64,000 bases of DNA from Ectocarpus siliculosus (GCA_000310025.1 FN649759.1:527338-591337); one strand, 5' to 3'. Counted from the stretch's first letter, positions 14,301-26,635 are shown. Numbers and translations are program-made. Notes: generated by a model not told the origin, from the sequence alone.

Positions 14301-14459
14301 CAGTGCTACACCCGCGTGGTGCGGCAGGCGGAGGACGACGCGGTGGGGGTGGACGCGGCGGCGGGAATAGGCGGGCCCCCCGGGGTGCTCGGGACCGGGC
14401 GATGCCCCACCTGCCGGGCGGACATCTGCGGGCATCTCAGCGGGATAGTGATCAACTAA
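2373..14459 (+). CDS. Ankyrin-repeat protein with C-terminal RING finger (probable E3 ubiquitin ligase)
   Basis: Twelve exons: 2373-2510, 6199-6332, 6695-6793, 7449-7547, 8061-8259, 9152-9249, 10180-10295, 10742-10866, 11681-11887, 12230-12353, 12868-13373, 14130-14459. All introns are GT-AG, phases agree at every junction, and the sum is 2175 nt (724 residues plus stop). The start is the first in-frame ATG before repeat 1. Residues 1-405 form twelve 33-residue ankyrin repeats (TPLHxAAxxGHxxVVxLLLxxGA type). A short charged linker follows, then an acidic Asp/Glu run and Gly-rich stretches (about 447-615). The RING is C650-x2-C653-x11-C665-x-H667-x3-C671-x2-C674, then CPTC at 707-710, with a loop of about 32 residues before the last pair. 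By family knowledge, the ankyrins would bind a client and the RING would recruit an E2; the substrate is unknown. No signal peptide or membrane segment is seen. Intron 1 (3.7 kb) carries a SINE. Confidence 0.9.
4380..4715 (+). repeat. tRNA-derived SINE, copy A, in intron 1 of the ankyrin-RING gene
   Basis: A B-box-like GGTTCGAAT at 4432-4440 is followed by a body shared with 49.4 kb: GCGAGCTTTTCTT, then an A-box-like TGGCCTAGTGGATAGCGCT from 4495, then GTGTACACAG and GGAAGAGAGTGCTG. It ends in a CAA-type tail at about 4697-4712 (ACAACAACAAC). The tRNA-like head is more decayed than in copy B. Confidence 0.75.
10886..11120. repeat. Telomere-like hexamers and a 106-bp tandem duplication in an ankyrin-RING intron
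   Basis: About 20 bases after the donor at 10867 come four CCCTAA-type hexamers (around 10890-10917). A unit starting ACCTGTAATATGTAGC at 10941 recurs, diverged, at 11047 (ACCTGTAACATGTAGC). Both copies run through GTAGTATACC and GTTGTTGAAAG-like blocks. Between them is GTTAGTGTTAGGGTTTGGG, a degenerate telomere motif in the opposite orientation. Confidence 0.7.
14130..14459 (+). CDS. Last exon of the ankyrin-RING gene, encoding the RING domain
   Basis: This exon opens with ATG directly after the acceptor AAG, so it could be mistaken for a separate 109-residue gene. Its phase-0 junction with the exon ending at 13373 and the usual ANK-RING domain order favour one gene. The Cys/His ligands are CVAC, then CKH, CSQC and CPTC. 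The protein ends within 15 residues of the last ligand, as in IAP-like and MGRN-like C-terminal RINGs. Confidence 0.85.
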   Translation: MASSRRPASSPSHDHSLAAAELSRLRIELDRARKCVACLSRDRDTLLFPCKHLVLCSQCYTRVVRQAEDDAVGVDAAAGIGGPPGVLGTGRCPTCRADICGHLSGIVIN

Positions 14460-14834
14460 AGTGGTTTGGCTGATTTGCGGGCAGGTGGAAGAGGAGGGGG
14501 CCTGGAGACGAGGGGGAGCTGCTTCTTTTCCTTGTGCGGAGGGCAGATGGTTACACCGAGGGGACAGGCGAGCATTTACAAATGAGGCGGCGCTAAGGGC
14601 TCAGGCTGGAGAGGCATGTCTCGCCGTTCGAGCTTTGTTGGCTGCAGTCGCTCAGGTCAAGCGGAGGGGGGGGTGAGCGAGTCGTTGTCTGTGGTGGAAG
14701 TTACTCCGCGAACCGGTTGACCAATAGGATGGAAAGGGGCTTGAATCGCCAAGGGGTGACAAAATGCCTCCCGTTTTGTGAACTCCCACGTGAAAGGGAC
14801 CAAAGGGAGAGACCGGGATGGGTCATTCCATCAG

Positions 14835-15570
14835 GCCTACTGCCGTAGAGGTCGGGTGTGTACATGCATGGGAGTAGGCGCAGGGGGGGGGGGGGGGGGG
14901 GGTTTTTTTGAACATGAAGGGGAAAAAAAAGGGCGGGCCGCCCTTTTGTTTTGGGTTTTGGGGGAAAAAATTTTTGGGGGGGAAAAAAAACCCGGGTTTT
15001 GGGGGGGGGGGGTAGTGGAATATATTTGGGGGCAACCGGGGGGAAGGAGGCCCCTTGGGGGGGGGGGATGGGTGGGGGGTCTTTTTTTTTCAAGGGCCCC
15101 CAAATTTTTTTTCGGGCGGTGGGGGGGGGGGCGCCCCCCCCCAATTAAGGACTANNNNNNNNNNNNNNNNNNNNNNNNNNNNNNNNNNNNNNNNNNNNNN
15201 NNNNNNNNNNNNNNNNNNNNNNNNNNNNNNNNNNNNNNNNNNNNNNNNNNNNNNCAGGCCCACCCCCGGGGAGGTGGGGGGTGTCCATCCTTGGGATTAG
15301 GCCCGGGGGGGGGGGGGGGGGGGGTTCTGTTGGATCATGAGGCGTACGATGAGGGCTGCGCTGCCGTTGTGTTCTGTGTTCTGTGGTAGAATATTTTGGC
15401 GGGCGATAGAAATCCGGTGTTATGGGAGGTGGTGCTAGTGGACTATATTGCGGGACAGCAGGTGCGATGTAGGCCACTTGGAGTGTGTGTATGGCTGCGG
15501 GCTCTATTTGTCTCATGGTCTCCGAACTTTCTTTCGTGCTGTTGGTGGTGGTGCTGCCCTCCCCATATCA
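14835..15570. other. Assembly gap flanked by redundant, corrupted sequence
   Basis: Positions 15155-15254 are 100 Ns. The left flank, about 14835-15150, is packed with G, A and T runs and follows the same order as the clean right flank 15255-15570 at an offset of about 420. For example, TAGTGGAATATATT on the left matches TAGTGGACTATATT on the right, and ATGGGTGGGGGGTC matches ATGGCTGCGGGCTC. It looks like the low-quality end of a read covering the same locus as the right flank. Frames called here are artefacts. Confidence 0.8.
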
Positions 15571-16234
15571 TGCACTATGCACTACACTGCAGCTGTTCCT
15601 GTTGTAATTAACGTTTTGTAGGCTATTCGCGAAAAGAAGCACGGCACATCTGGAACTTGTACTCACGACACATGAGTTGTATGATACCGACGAAGGAGGG
15701 CGGGGAGTAGAGGGCATCCACCGTAATGCACGGGAAACAGGGGCACGGCAGCAGTGCTGAGGACTGGGGGGGTACATCGTTGTCTACTGCCCTTCGCGTT
15801 TTCATTATGGACTGCACCCGCGCTACTCCCCTGTCAACTGAGTCGTGGTGGTTATTTCCCCCATGACTGCTGAGCAAGTTTCAAGGTCTGAGTGCCTTGA
15901 GTATATTCTAGAAGGGGGTTGGCGGTCAGGTTGGTTTGGGTCACCACAGTAGCTCGCTGACTTTCAAGCCTGATTTTGGTGCCTTGGTCTGGCAGCGGGT
16001 GGAATATTTGCTGTAGGGCCTGTCGTAATTTGCGTGAACAACGTTCGAGAAAACACACGCGCGTGTTACTAGAAAGTACCGGTTGCTAAGTCCCTTGTTG
16101 CTGCTTACAAGTACGCTCGGAGGAGGCTCTTCGCCGCTTTGAAGACATTCCGCGGCAGTGCATCACAGATTTGATTTTTGTATTCTAGATACACACCTCG
16201 CTTCATTGAGCACTTGGGTGTTGGTGCACCTTTT

Positions 16235-16280
16235 GCGCTGCTGCTGCTGCTGCTGCTGTTGTGCTGTGCTGTGCTGTGCG
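16235..16280. repeat. CTG trinucleotide and TGTGC repeat
   Basis: Six to seven CTG units run directly into TGTGC/TGCTG units. No exon boundary is close by, so it is treated as non-coding. Confidence 0.7.
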
Positions 16281-16640
16281 GGTCATCGCTCGTCCGTAGT
16301 CGAGGTGCCGCGTGCACAGCGGCAGGAGGGGGCCCTTGCTCTGTCTGCCTGGCGTCGGTTTCCATCGTTCTTGAAAATGAGGGTGCGCATTGTGTATACT
16401 AAATTTACTGCTGTATGTAGTGCCTGCATTGTGCGCCGAGCGAGTTGGCGGGAGTGATGTGGGTCACAACGCCAAGTCACGGGCGACGACGACGTACGTA
16501 CGTCTTTAGTTGGATTTATTGTGTATCATAGTAGACCGCAGTAGTTGGATTGATCGTAGATGCGTAGATCGGCGGCGGCAGCGAGACCTCGCGCGTGGTA
16601 GTGCAACAAATAAGTTTGTTTTGTTTTTGGGTATGAGTCC

Positions 16641-16674
16641 GGTAGTGGTACGGTACGGTACGGTACGGTACGGT
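16641..16674. repeat. GGTAC pentanucleotide microsatellite
   Basis: About five consecutive GGTAC units. Shorter runs of the same family (GGTAC/GGTAT) occur near 48.66 kb and, inverted, near 55.95 kb. Confidence 0.8.
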
Positions 16675-18065
16675 GAACACGTGCGCGCGCTTGTGCAGCA
16701 CGGTGGTGTGCGTGTGTCGTCGTCAATGATGCGTATGTCGTGGTATGCCTTCTTAGCCTGCTGTAGTTGTGTTGCGGCGAGTTCATCCGGTCGCTGTCTG
16801 TTGCTGATGACGATGCTGCTGAAACGGTCCAACGGCCTCACTCATAGAGTCTTGTTTGGCCGCCAAGGAGGGGACGACGGATGGGATGGAGGGGTGTGGT
16901 GGTGCTGTTTTATGCATAGCGGAGGTAGGTTTAGGTATCAATCCAGGTGCGTGTTTCACCCGTCTTTGGAATGACGTGCAAAGTACAAGAAGACTCGAGT
17001 GTCATTCCTTACCCTGATCCACCGCTGGGTACTACTGTTTTAGTTTGGTGTGAACATTTGTATCCTGCGCGAATACATTCGAACGTGTATATTATTTTGA
17101 TGTCAAGTTTGTCGCAGCGTCCTGCGAGGTCTCCTGGTATTCATTTCCAAAGCAAGAGCAGGCGCGCGTGCGTGTGTTAAAATTTACTTGTTTAGTTTTC
17201 GGTTAATGAAATCGTTCTTTTCCGCATGCATTCGTAGCAGCGGGCGTAGCAATTGTTTTGATGCGAAAAAGAAAGAAAATATGTGCTTGTCCCATCTTGT
17301 TGACTTTCCGTCTCTTGTGAGTAGTCCTACACACCCTGCTTGTGTGAAGGCGAAGTCTTTTTCGTAGGATGATATATATACGATACTTTTGGATGGACGC
17401 GGTTCGTACGATCACGCTTATGTAGTATATTGGGGAAGGCGGAATTTCTCACACGGTATGCATGCCTGTTTGGTTGATTGAGAGAGTGAGTGACGAGCGG
17501 AGGGAGACGAGCAGTATGTATCAGTTTCATTTAGAAAGGTGAAACACACACAAAAAAAAACTGACGGTTGACCCCGAAAATGGAAGCAACATACCAATAT
17601 GCATGTAGTACGACTTGTTTTGGTAGTTTTCGCCTCACAGGGGCGTCTGTCTGGTGAACGTTGATTGCACGATCCGACATGGTGACCCTATTCTATTCGG
17701 ATCTTGCGCGAAATGATCTACATACACCAATGGCATATTGGAGGTCTGTCTGTCTCAGTCTCCACAACGCTATCCATCCGTCTTTTTCGTCATGTCATGT
17801 GATGTGCCAGAAATCTTGTGAAAAAAAGTGACACAGGTTTTCTCTACGCTCACGAACTTCCAGGCCGCGCCCCCCCCAGCCTAAAGTACCGTCGGGAAGC
17901 AAAACAACAGCAGCGAAGATACCTTGTGGAGCTGGCCCCTGGTGCAATTCATTACTCTTTTTCTTTTCCCTCTTCACTGCCGGGATTTATTTTCACTTTT
18001 TTTTCAAGAGCAATCGATTGAAAGGCTTGGCACCTCGGCACGTTCTCAAGCAAAATTTAAGGGAA

Positions 18066-18180
18066 AAAAAATACACGCACAGAAAGACGATTTACCCATT
18101 CGAGATATACCCACAGTCGAACGGGATGTGGTGAGGTCTTTACAGCAGTGAGTGGAGGAAAACCGGCTGGGTACTGGACT
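18066..18180 (+). repeat. Dispersed repeat of about 110 bp, copy 1
   Basis: This segment matches 51088-51198 over most of its length. Shared blocks are CACAGAAA, TACCC, GAGATATA, CCACAGTCGAA, GGGATGTG, and AACCGGCTGG near the end. A partial match (GGGATGTGTTGAAG) lies near 45.98 kb. No coding frame or terminal inverted repeat is visible. Confidence 0.75.
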
Positions 18181-19189
18181 TATTTCGATTATTTTTTAAG
18201 TCTATACACCGATTATTGATATCAGTGATGCCATCTGATGTTAAGTACAAAAACATCTGAATAGATAGGTAACCTACATTTTACAATAAATGCCGTGTAG
18301 TTTGCAGATGGACGCAAATTCCGGCAACATCAACATTCTGCCGTTCTTGCTCGTGGAATATCATGCAATGTTTGCCCTGCCCATGAACATCTCGAGCGTT
18401 TATTGGTGTAGTCTATGCGTCCAGCGGTCGTGAAAAAAAGTGACTGAAACCTCTTTCGTTGGAGAGGAGAGGGGCGGCAATCTTCCACCGTGACTAAACA
18501 CCAGATCTTCAGTTCTTCGAACACCGAGGTTTTGCAATAAATAAAGGAATATGAAGCTGGCCGGCGTGCGATTGTCCGCGCACACGACGAAGTCGAGGGC
18601 AACTCGCCATCCAACAGACCATACATGTAGAGGTCAGATTGTGTGCATATTTTGTATGAAGGGTTTTCGTCCAAACCTCGCTCAAACAGATCGTAGGCGG
18701 GTTGCATACAGCAGTTCATTGATGGTGCAAACTTTTGGATGCCGTCTTGTGTGCCATACCCCCCTCTCAACAAAATCCGCCCCCCCCGGTCATCCTGCCA
18801 GTCCCGATCGAGTGAATACCCTTCCATCCAACAAACACATACTTTCAGCTGGTAAAAATGAATGGTACTTAAGACCCAACCAAGGTGTGTGTGTACATGC
18901 CACATGCCCAACCGTACAACAAGCTCCCAAAGGAGAGGATTATTAGCAAAGCACAGAGGGGGGCGATTGACAGCTACTACTTCACGAAAAGAGGGGTGGC
19001 CGCGTTTAGCTTGGCCCTCGGCGTTAAAATGAACTCGGGCCAGAATAGCGGGATAGGAGACAGCCACTTCATCATCGACAGCCCCCCAAAGGAAGCCAAC
19101 ACCGAAGGCAACAACCCCTCTTCATGTTTGTCATGTCATGTCATGTCATGTCAGCAGCAGTTCAGTGTGGACGGCGGTGTAAAGAAGAA

Positions 19190-19596
19190 ACAGCGGACCA
19201 CACACAGCCCATACAAAAACGCAACACGCACGTCCCACATGCACATGTATCGAGTACGCACCAAAAATATCAAAATATCGGGCGCACGGAGACATACCCG
19301 AACCAGCTAGAAACTATCGTACGCCGGCAGAACAAACCAAAACTAATTGCGGGTGGCTACCGGAACCGAACGTTCTACAATTGTTGGCAGTGCCCCGGTG
19401 GTAAGTGAGTGAGTGTGGTGGTGACGTTATTTATTTCCTGCGTGCAATAATTCAATAGAAAAGCATCAGTCCGTAAGCAGGCCTCGTCACGGGCGTCAAA
19501 AAACGACGGCGGTGCGGGCGCCTCCAATCGAGCCAACCCAACCACCACCCCGAACACGCCTGCTTCCATGAGACACGCACGGACCGAAGTCTTACG
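19190..19596 (+). other. Orphan exon-like pair encoding a Cys/His-rich segment
   Basis: A frame runs to 19400 and ends in a strong donor (GTAAGTGAG), coding a Tyr/Arg-rich stretch closing with NCWQCPG. An acceptor at 19479-19480 opens 19481-19596 in compatible phase (1 nt plus 2 nt). That part codes KKRRRCGRL, then a His-rich stretch with HHPEHACFH, and ends at a GTAACT donor. The C-x2-C, C, H and C-x-H spacing looks like a metal-binding element. No upstream or downstream partner could be joined. It may be a decayed gene or transposon fragment, or chance. Confidence 0.3.
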
Positions 19597-20614
19597 GTAA
19601 CTAGAAATGCGAAACAAAAAACAGACTAGAACGGAAAAATATCTATGCATGTCATAGGAGTAGCGCTAACACGCCTCCTAAATCGCGCCCGACACGTTGA
19701 GCCGTTAACGGAAGACGGAAATTACCTAGCCACCCACGCTCTCTAATTGCGCAATCAGCGTCTAGAACGCCATCTGTTCCAAGTATGTGTGCTAGCCTAT
19801 TAGGCGGCCGGTGGCCAACGCCCAAGGAAGAAGACGAAAGGTTCTCTACAGGTACAATACTTTTGTGTTGCGCAAATGATTCACATTATTATTCCTCTCG
19901 TGTGGAACGAAAACCCTATAACTGTAGCCCCAGATGATATCTCCCAACTACAAGGTGTACTTTACAAAATATTTCGACAACGTCCAGGGACTACTGTAGA
20001 ACAAGAAGAACATACGTACCAGGTATACCGCAACGACCCTTAAACAACTACTTACCCCTCATCCCGTGGCCATCACTGCGAAAAAAAAAAGCGAAAACAA
20101 ATCCAAACTATTCCCGTACATAACTGGTGGCCTTGTCAAAAAATCCTGGTAGCAAACTGCTGCAGCTGATGGAGCATCCCTCTCTCTTCGACTGCTGCAG
20201 TGCTTCGCCCGGAAAAAAGTATCATCAAGCCGCCGTCTTTTACCCGCCCTCCTCCCCCACGTCGACGCTCACCCTAGCTATTTCCCAAACCCAAGGCTTA
20301 CGTCTACCCACCAAAGCCCATCCCATTGTGACGGCGGTTATCATGCCTGTCTGCACCGTGCGGCAAGAGCAGTAGCGGACATCTAGTCAGTAACGCATCC
20401 AAGCGCCTTCGGGCGGGACCCCCTTCCAGCCGCGTGAAAACGCAACTGCCGTTCCCAAGGCATTCGAGGGCCATCCACCACTAGACCTACATCAGTACCA
20501 CAAAACGATCCCCGGCTTCTTTCGTTCCGTCCCGGCGATTCAGACCACGACAGAAGCAACAAGACGTTCCTTCGGTGTATCCGCACTTACTAGCTTATCT
20601 CTAATCCGTGGCGC

Positions 20615-20707
20615 TTACTTCTTGTTCTTCCTCTTCTTCTTCTTCTTGCTGGAGGTGCTGTTGGAACCCTTTTGTAAGGTCGCCTTTGGTGCCGTGACTG
20701 CCGGGGT

Positions 20708-20738
<31 letters not shown>

Positions 20739-23700
20739 GCGCCCTTCAGCACGGCCTTCTCAACACCCGTCGCTGTCTTCTCGGCAACGGCAGCCGCAGC
20801 CGCTGCCTCGGGAGCCTTCACCTCAACAGCCGGTGCCTCCGGTGCCGCAACATCTACAGCGGGGGTCTCAACACTCAATGATGGCACTTCCGGTGTCTTC
20901 ACCTCGACAGCAGGGGCTTCCACACTCACAGCCGGGATTTCCGGTGACTTCACGTCAACAGCAGGGGCTCCAACGCTGACAGCCGCCACTTCCGCCTCGA
21001 CAGCAGGGGCTTCCACACTCACATCCGGGATTTCCGGTGACTTCACGTCAACAGCAGGGGCTTCAACGCTGGCATCAGGCACTTCCGGCGCCTTCACGTC
21101 AACAGCAGGCGCTTCAACGCTGACAGCCGGGACTCCCGCCTCGACAGCAGGGGCTTCCACACTCACATCCGGGATTTCCGGTGACTTCACGTCAACAGCA
21201 GGCGCTTCAACGCTGACAGCCGGGACTTCCGCCTCGACAGCAGGGGCTTCCACACTCACAGCCGGGATTTCCGGCGCCTTCACGTCAACAGCAGGGGCTC
21301 CAACGCTGACAGCCGCCACTTCCGCCTCGACAGCAGGGGCTTCCACACTCACAGCCGGGATTTCCGGTGACTTCACGTCAACAGCAGGGGCTTCAACGCT
21401 GGCATCAGGCACTTCCGGCGCCTTCACCTCAACAGCAGGGGTTTCCACACTCACAGCCGGGATTTCCGGCGCCTCCACCTCCACATCAGGCGCTTCAACA
21501 CCGACAGACGGAACTTCCGGCGCCTTTATCTCAACCGCAGGGGCTGCAACACTGATACCAGGCACTTCCGGTGCCTTCACGTCAACAACCGGGGCTTCAA
21601 CGCTGACAGCCGGGACCTGAGACGGGAAAGATGGAGCAAGCAATGGCGATGTAACTACTGGAGGTTCGGCATGTACTGGTGCTGGTGGCGATGGTGATAC
21701 AAGAGGTGGGTCACGGCGCAACATGACTGCTGCCAACGGGTTTAGGAAAAAGGACCCTACGAAAGCACGTCCTCAATGATGGTTGATCACTCCACCTATC
21801 TTTTCATTTCCAATCCGAGCGTCGTGCTCCATGTTCTGCACGTAGCGAAGAACCCCTCTGCATGGGCTGTCTGAATTGCTCATGTCAACAGGCTCACGCC
21901 GAAAAATATTTTGTCTTTATTTGTGTAGCATTGTGTTCCTAGTGACCTGTGCATGAGCTGTCTGAATTGCTCATGTCAACAGGCGTAAAAAAAAAAAAAT
22001 AGCATCACGCTCGTTTGGAGAAGAGAAGCAACGACACGCCCAGACCAAGCAGGGTAACACGAGAACAACCACGCGGCTGCTCCAGAAACTCACCTCCACT
22101 GCCGGGGTGTCAACAAACGGCACGTCCACGGCCGGGGTGTCGACAGCCGCAACCTCCACGGCCGGAGCGCTCACATCGGGGACCTCAACAGATGCAGACG
22201 GCACCTCGACAGCCGGAGTGTCAACAGCCGGCACCTCGACAGCCGGGGTTTCGACAGACACGGAAGGCATCTCTTCCGCCGCTGCAACCTCCACGGCCGG
22301 AGCGCCCACGGCCGGGACCTCAATGGACCGGGCATCACCGCCGACAGACGGCACATCCACGGCCGGCACATCAGCTGCCGGGGTGTCAACTGCCGGAGTC
22401 TCCACGGCCGGGATCTCGACGGAAGCGGAAGGCACCTCGGCTGCTGCCGCCGCCGCAACCTCCGCCGCCGGGGCGGTCGCATCCGGGACCTCAACAGACG
22501 CAGACGGCACCTCCACGGCAGGTGCGTCAACTGCCGGAGTGTCGACAGCCACGGCAGGCGCTACGACAGATGCCGCAAGTTCCACTGCTAATGTGTCAAC
22601 TGCCGGAGTCTCCACCGCTGGTGTTTCAACAGCTGGCGTGTCAACAGCCGGCGTGTCGGCCGTCACGGAAGGCGCTTCGACCGCCGCAGCAACCTCCGCT
22701 GCCGGAGCACTCACGTCCGGCACCTCAGCAGATGCAGACGGCACCTCCACCGCCGGCGTGCCAACAGCCGGAGTGTCAACAGCCGGCACCTCGACAGCCG
22801 GGGTCTTGACGGACGCGGAAGGAACTTCGGCGGCCGGTGCCGAAACCTCCACGGCCGGAGCATCGACCGCCGGAACCTCAGCAGACGCAGACGGCACCTC
22901 CACCGCTGGTGTGTCAACCGCCGGCGTCTCGACAGATACGGAAGGCGCTTCGGGTGCCGCAGCCACAACGTCCACGGCCGGAGCGCTCACGTCCGGGACT
23001 TCGACAGCGGGGGTGTCAACAGCGATATCGGGCATCTCGCCGGAGGGTGCAGCATCGACGGTCGGTCCTGAAGAGCAACGTCGTCAAACCAAGCGGAGGG
23101 GGTGAAGGCATTGGTCAGTGGGCAATGTGCACAGCATGTCTCATCCACCGGTAACAGCGAGATAGTACTGTTCTCGAACAAGACCAAAAGGCACGCTACT
23201 CGCCCACATATCCATTGATTGACGACAATGAGAGGTGCCAAGCAGCGAGTGATCTTGAGGGCTTCCGAGTTCAGGATCATGGTCACAATCGAACTATTTA
23301 ACGGCAATCGGCTTCCCCCTCCCCCTTGACAGTCAAACAAACCAACACGGCCAACATACAAGCCGAGGGAGCCAACCAACACCTCGCCTACTTGCGGGCA
23401 CGCCTCGGCTTAACCTACAGCAGATTACGTCATCCCGCCCAGGGACTTCACCCGCACATTCCGTTGGCCATTTTCTTGGCACACAAACCACCCAACAAAA
23501 AAAAAAAACTTACCGGATACACCGAGGCCGCCATCGGTCGCTGGGGCAACTACAGCGGCGGTGCTGTCGGGCCCAACAATCGCCGATTCCATCTTGGCCA
23601 CCATGTCCGAAACAGGCGGCAGCTCGCCGGCCTCCGTCTCCGGCGCACCCTTCTCGACAGCCGCCGTAGCGGGAGGAGATACGGCGGCGGCGGCGGCGGT

Positions 23701-26603
23701 TGGGACGTCTACCGCACCGCTGGGAGCGGCAGCCGGGGTTTCCACGGAGGCTCTCTCGACGACGGCAGGAGTTTCCGCTACCACCGGCACGGCGGCGGCG
23801 GCGGCGGCGTCGACGGACGGGGCTTCCGCGGATGAAGCGGGTACCGCCGCGTCGACGGCGGGCGCGGCTACCTCAACCGCGGTGGTGGCGGTGGCTGCCG
23901 TCTCCGGCACGGTGGCATCAGCAGCAGCCTTCCCTACTTCAGTAGGGACAGCAGTAGTAGCGGCAGCATCCGCGGCAGGGGCCGCGGCGGCGGCGGAAGC
24001 TTCAACGGGAGTAGCCTACGAGGTGGGGTGCGGGGGGGGGGATCGAGGTCAGATGCACTTGACAGAAAGCAACAAGGGGTTCCATTCGAGTCGAACAAGT
24101 TCCTCGTAAGTCCTACAAGCATGTGGTGGCCGTCCCAGCTCACCAAGCTGGCATTTCTCGCAAGAGGTGACAAGGGAAAATAGAGAGGACGACAAGGCGT
24201 ACATACAATGTACAATGGACACTCCAGCCGAAGGGTAACTTGTCAAGTGTAGTTTACCTACTTGGGAGCAACCACCGTGCCACATCCCACAGCAGTATTA
24301 CCAAGTTGTACAATACACTGTCACCTAGGGTGGTCGAGCCGACGCTTGTGCGCCTCCACGGTTACTAGCCCGGTTTATCCGGTACGAGTCAGCACAACAC
24401 GTGATTTCGTCAAAAACAAAGGACAAAACCACTCCTGGACACACACCATCATAGCACGTCGCGCGTCGCACCGCGAAACATCGAACACCCCCCTCACACT
24501 ACACGCCAAAAGCCGGGGAGGGCATGAACGCACCTCAGCCTTGGGCACGGTGGCCGTCGCATCCTCCACAGCGCCATCAGCAGCCGCCACGTCCACCGCC
24601 TTGTCCGCAACCGCCTCGCCGACGGCACCCGTGGCGACGCCTACGGCAGCATCTGCAGGTTGTGCAACCTCGCCGCCGGAAGGGGCAGCAGCATCGGCCG
24701 CGGTAGCAGCCGAAGCAGCGTCAGGGGCAGCGGCAGCGGCAGCTTTGACGGCGGTCGTCGCGGCTGGTGCCGTGTCGGCAACTACTTCTGCCGTCGGGTC
24801 TGTCTCTGTCTTGGTCTCTTCAGCGTCTGCTGCTGGTGCCGCCGAATCAGTAGCTGCCGCTTTGGCGGGAGCGGAGGCGTCGACAGCAACGGCGGTTGCG
24901 CCCGCTTTGTCCTGGTAAGGGGAGGGGTACAAACGTGTGGACAAGCAGCAGACGAATCAAAAGGGGTGCAACCTAGTTCAGGGTTCGGGTGACAACAGGG
25001 AAGCATCCTCGGCACACAAGCGCAGAAGACCAACAGCCAACAGAAAGGTCTGGGAGAGAGTTGTTGCCTCGTCGGTGACTTTTTTATTCGGCAGGCGCCG
25101 CATCGGCAGGACCAAAGCGTGTACACGAAATGGCGATGCCGTCACCGAAGTCTTGCCGTGCATACACTACGGTTCAGCACATCTTGCCTACAAGGCATGA
25201 CAAGGGTTTACACATCAATGAATGCTTGTCGGTAGGTTGTTCCTCCCCCCGAATGACGCCGGGCCGAGAGAGTAATTTCGGGATCGCAAATAACCAAGAT
25301 ACTGCCCGCGTGATGTTCAGCAACGTGTGTGCCACTAACCAGCACGCGGAAATGGTAATAATCTTGCAGACTGACCTCGCCGTCACACGGGCGAGGCCAA
25401 CAAATGAACAGCAGCAGTCTAGGACTCTAGTAACTTCGCGCTGGTGAGAACATGAGGACCCGACCAAGCGTGAAGTGTTACCTACATATGCATTCCATGG
25501 TACGAGTTTTGTGCCGTTGTGCCAGAGGCTGTCTAGCGAGAATCGTGCACAGCAGTGACTGGCATGCCACACATAGACGTGCCCAAACCAAACACATATG
25601 TACAACGCTGATGCGAGTGCATGTTCTTTTCCACCACCCGCCGTGAGAGCCCGTACTACCAGACAGGCACGCTCAAGCAGAGGGCATGGAGGATCACATG
25701 GCGGGATGTTTTATCGATCCTGCTTCCATGTTTTGAACCCACAAGATTTTTCAATACTTCCTAGGCGCATTTGCTCCTGTTTTGGTACTATGCCCAGGCT
25801 GAACTGCAAAAAAGCTGATGTCCGTGGTCACAAGCGTGTCAGTCATGTAGCCTTCCCAAGAAAAAACGGAGCAAAAACGTGAAGAGCCCGCTTCAAAAAC
25901 GGAAAGCTCTGAGTACTAATGCATCAATGCACCAAGTCAAAGAAGCGGCGCGGTTTTCATCACCTGCGTCCGACGCGCCTCCTGCCATATCCAACTCTTT
26001 TGCGCCTCCTGCTGTGTTCTTCGTTAGTACTCGTTTAAATGTGATTACTTCTTTTGACTCTAAATTCTTGACGCGCATGTGCGTCATTGTGCACTTCATG
26101 CGTACCAGTACATCGGGTACAGGACGCTTGGAATCTACCAGTACAAGATAAGAGGCAAACTACATAGACGTGCCTTCTCATCCGACAAGAAAGTTGTTTG
26201 CTCTACAATATACAGCAGTAATCCCAATGTTCCATGCATAACAATGCCGTTGGCTCCTCCCCGTGCGTGGACGGAAAAGACGGCGACAGCCAATCACATC
26301 CGGCGTGAGAGAACATCATCCATCCGTGAGAGGACATTACAACAGAAGCTGAACGGCGGCTGATGTTTGCGCTGGCTCCACACCTCACACCGCCCGCCGC
26401 CGACCTACCTAAAAAGCTGTGGCTCTCCTGGGCTGCGCGTAAAGGTCGTCATATGGAAGCACATAGTCTATGGCAACATCCGCTACGATGCGAATCAAAT
26501 TAGTTACAATAACCGAGCAAAGAATGCGCGTGCCCTCCCCCGAATGAAATGTTGTTTCAGCGTCATAGGATACATGCAGCCCGTGAGCCAGTCCATGCGT
26601 TGG

Positions 26604-26635
<32 letters not shown>

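Larger units (their letters stand above)
14460..20614. other. Intergenic region between convergent genes
   Basis: This lies between the 3' end of the plus-strand ankyrin-RING gene and the 3' end of the minus-strand periodic-protein gene. It holds the assembly gap, CTG and GGTAC microsatellites, one copy of a dispersed repeat, and an orphan exon-like pair near 19.2-19.6 kb. No complete gene was recognised. A 245-codon minus frame (19067-18330) has no domain or compositional support. Confidence 0.5.

Noticed and set aside
14880-15150. Gly/Phe- and Pro-rich frames near the gap
   Set aside because: Produced by homopolymer base-calling errors in a duplicated low-quality segment.
18330-19067. 245-codon minus-strand frame
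   Set aside because: No recognisable motif or exon partner. It overlaps the orphan plus-strand candidate and reads like random coding of repeat-rich DNA.
20622-21620. Open plus-strand frame of 332 codons, Ser/Thr/Gly/Ala-rich
   Set aside because: Exact antisense shadow of the repeat exon on the minus strand, where start, splice sites, stop and composition all make sense. The frame stays open only because the repeat codons lack stops in reverse complement.
22107-23105. Second plus-strand Ser/Thr/Gly/Ala frame of 332 codons
   Set aside because: Antisense of the fourth exon of the same minus-strand gene. It starts and ends in introns and has no splice support.
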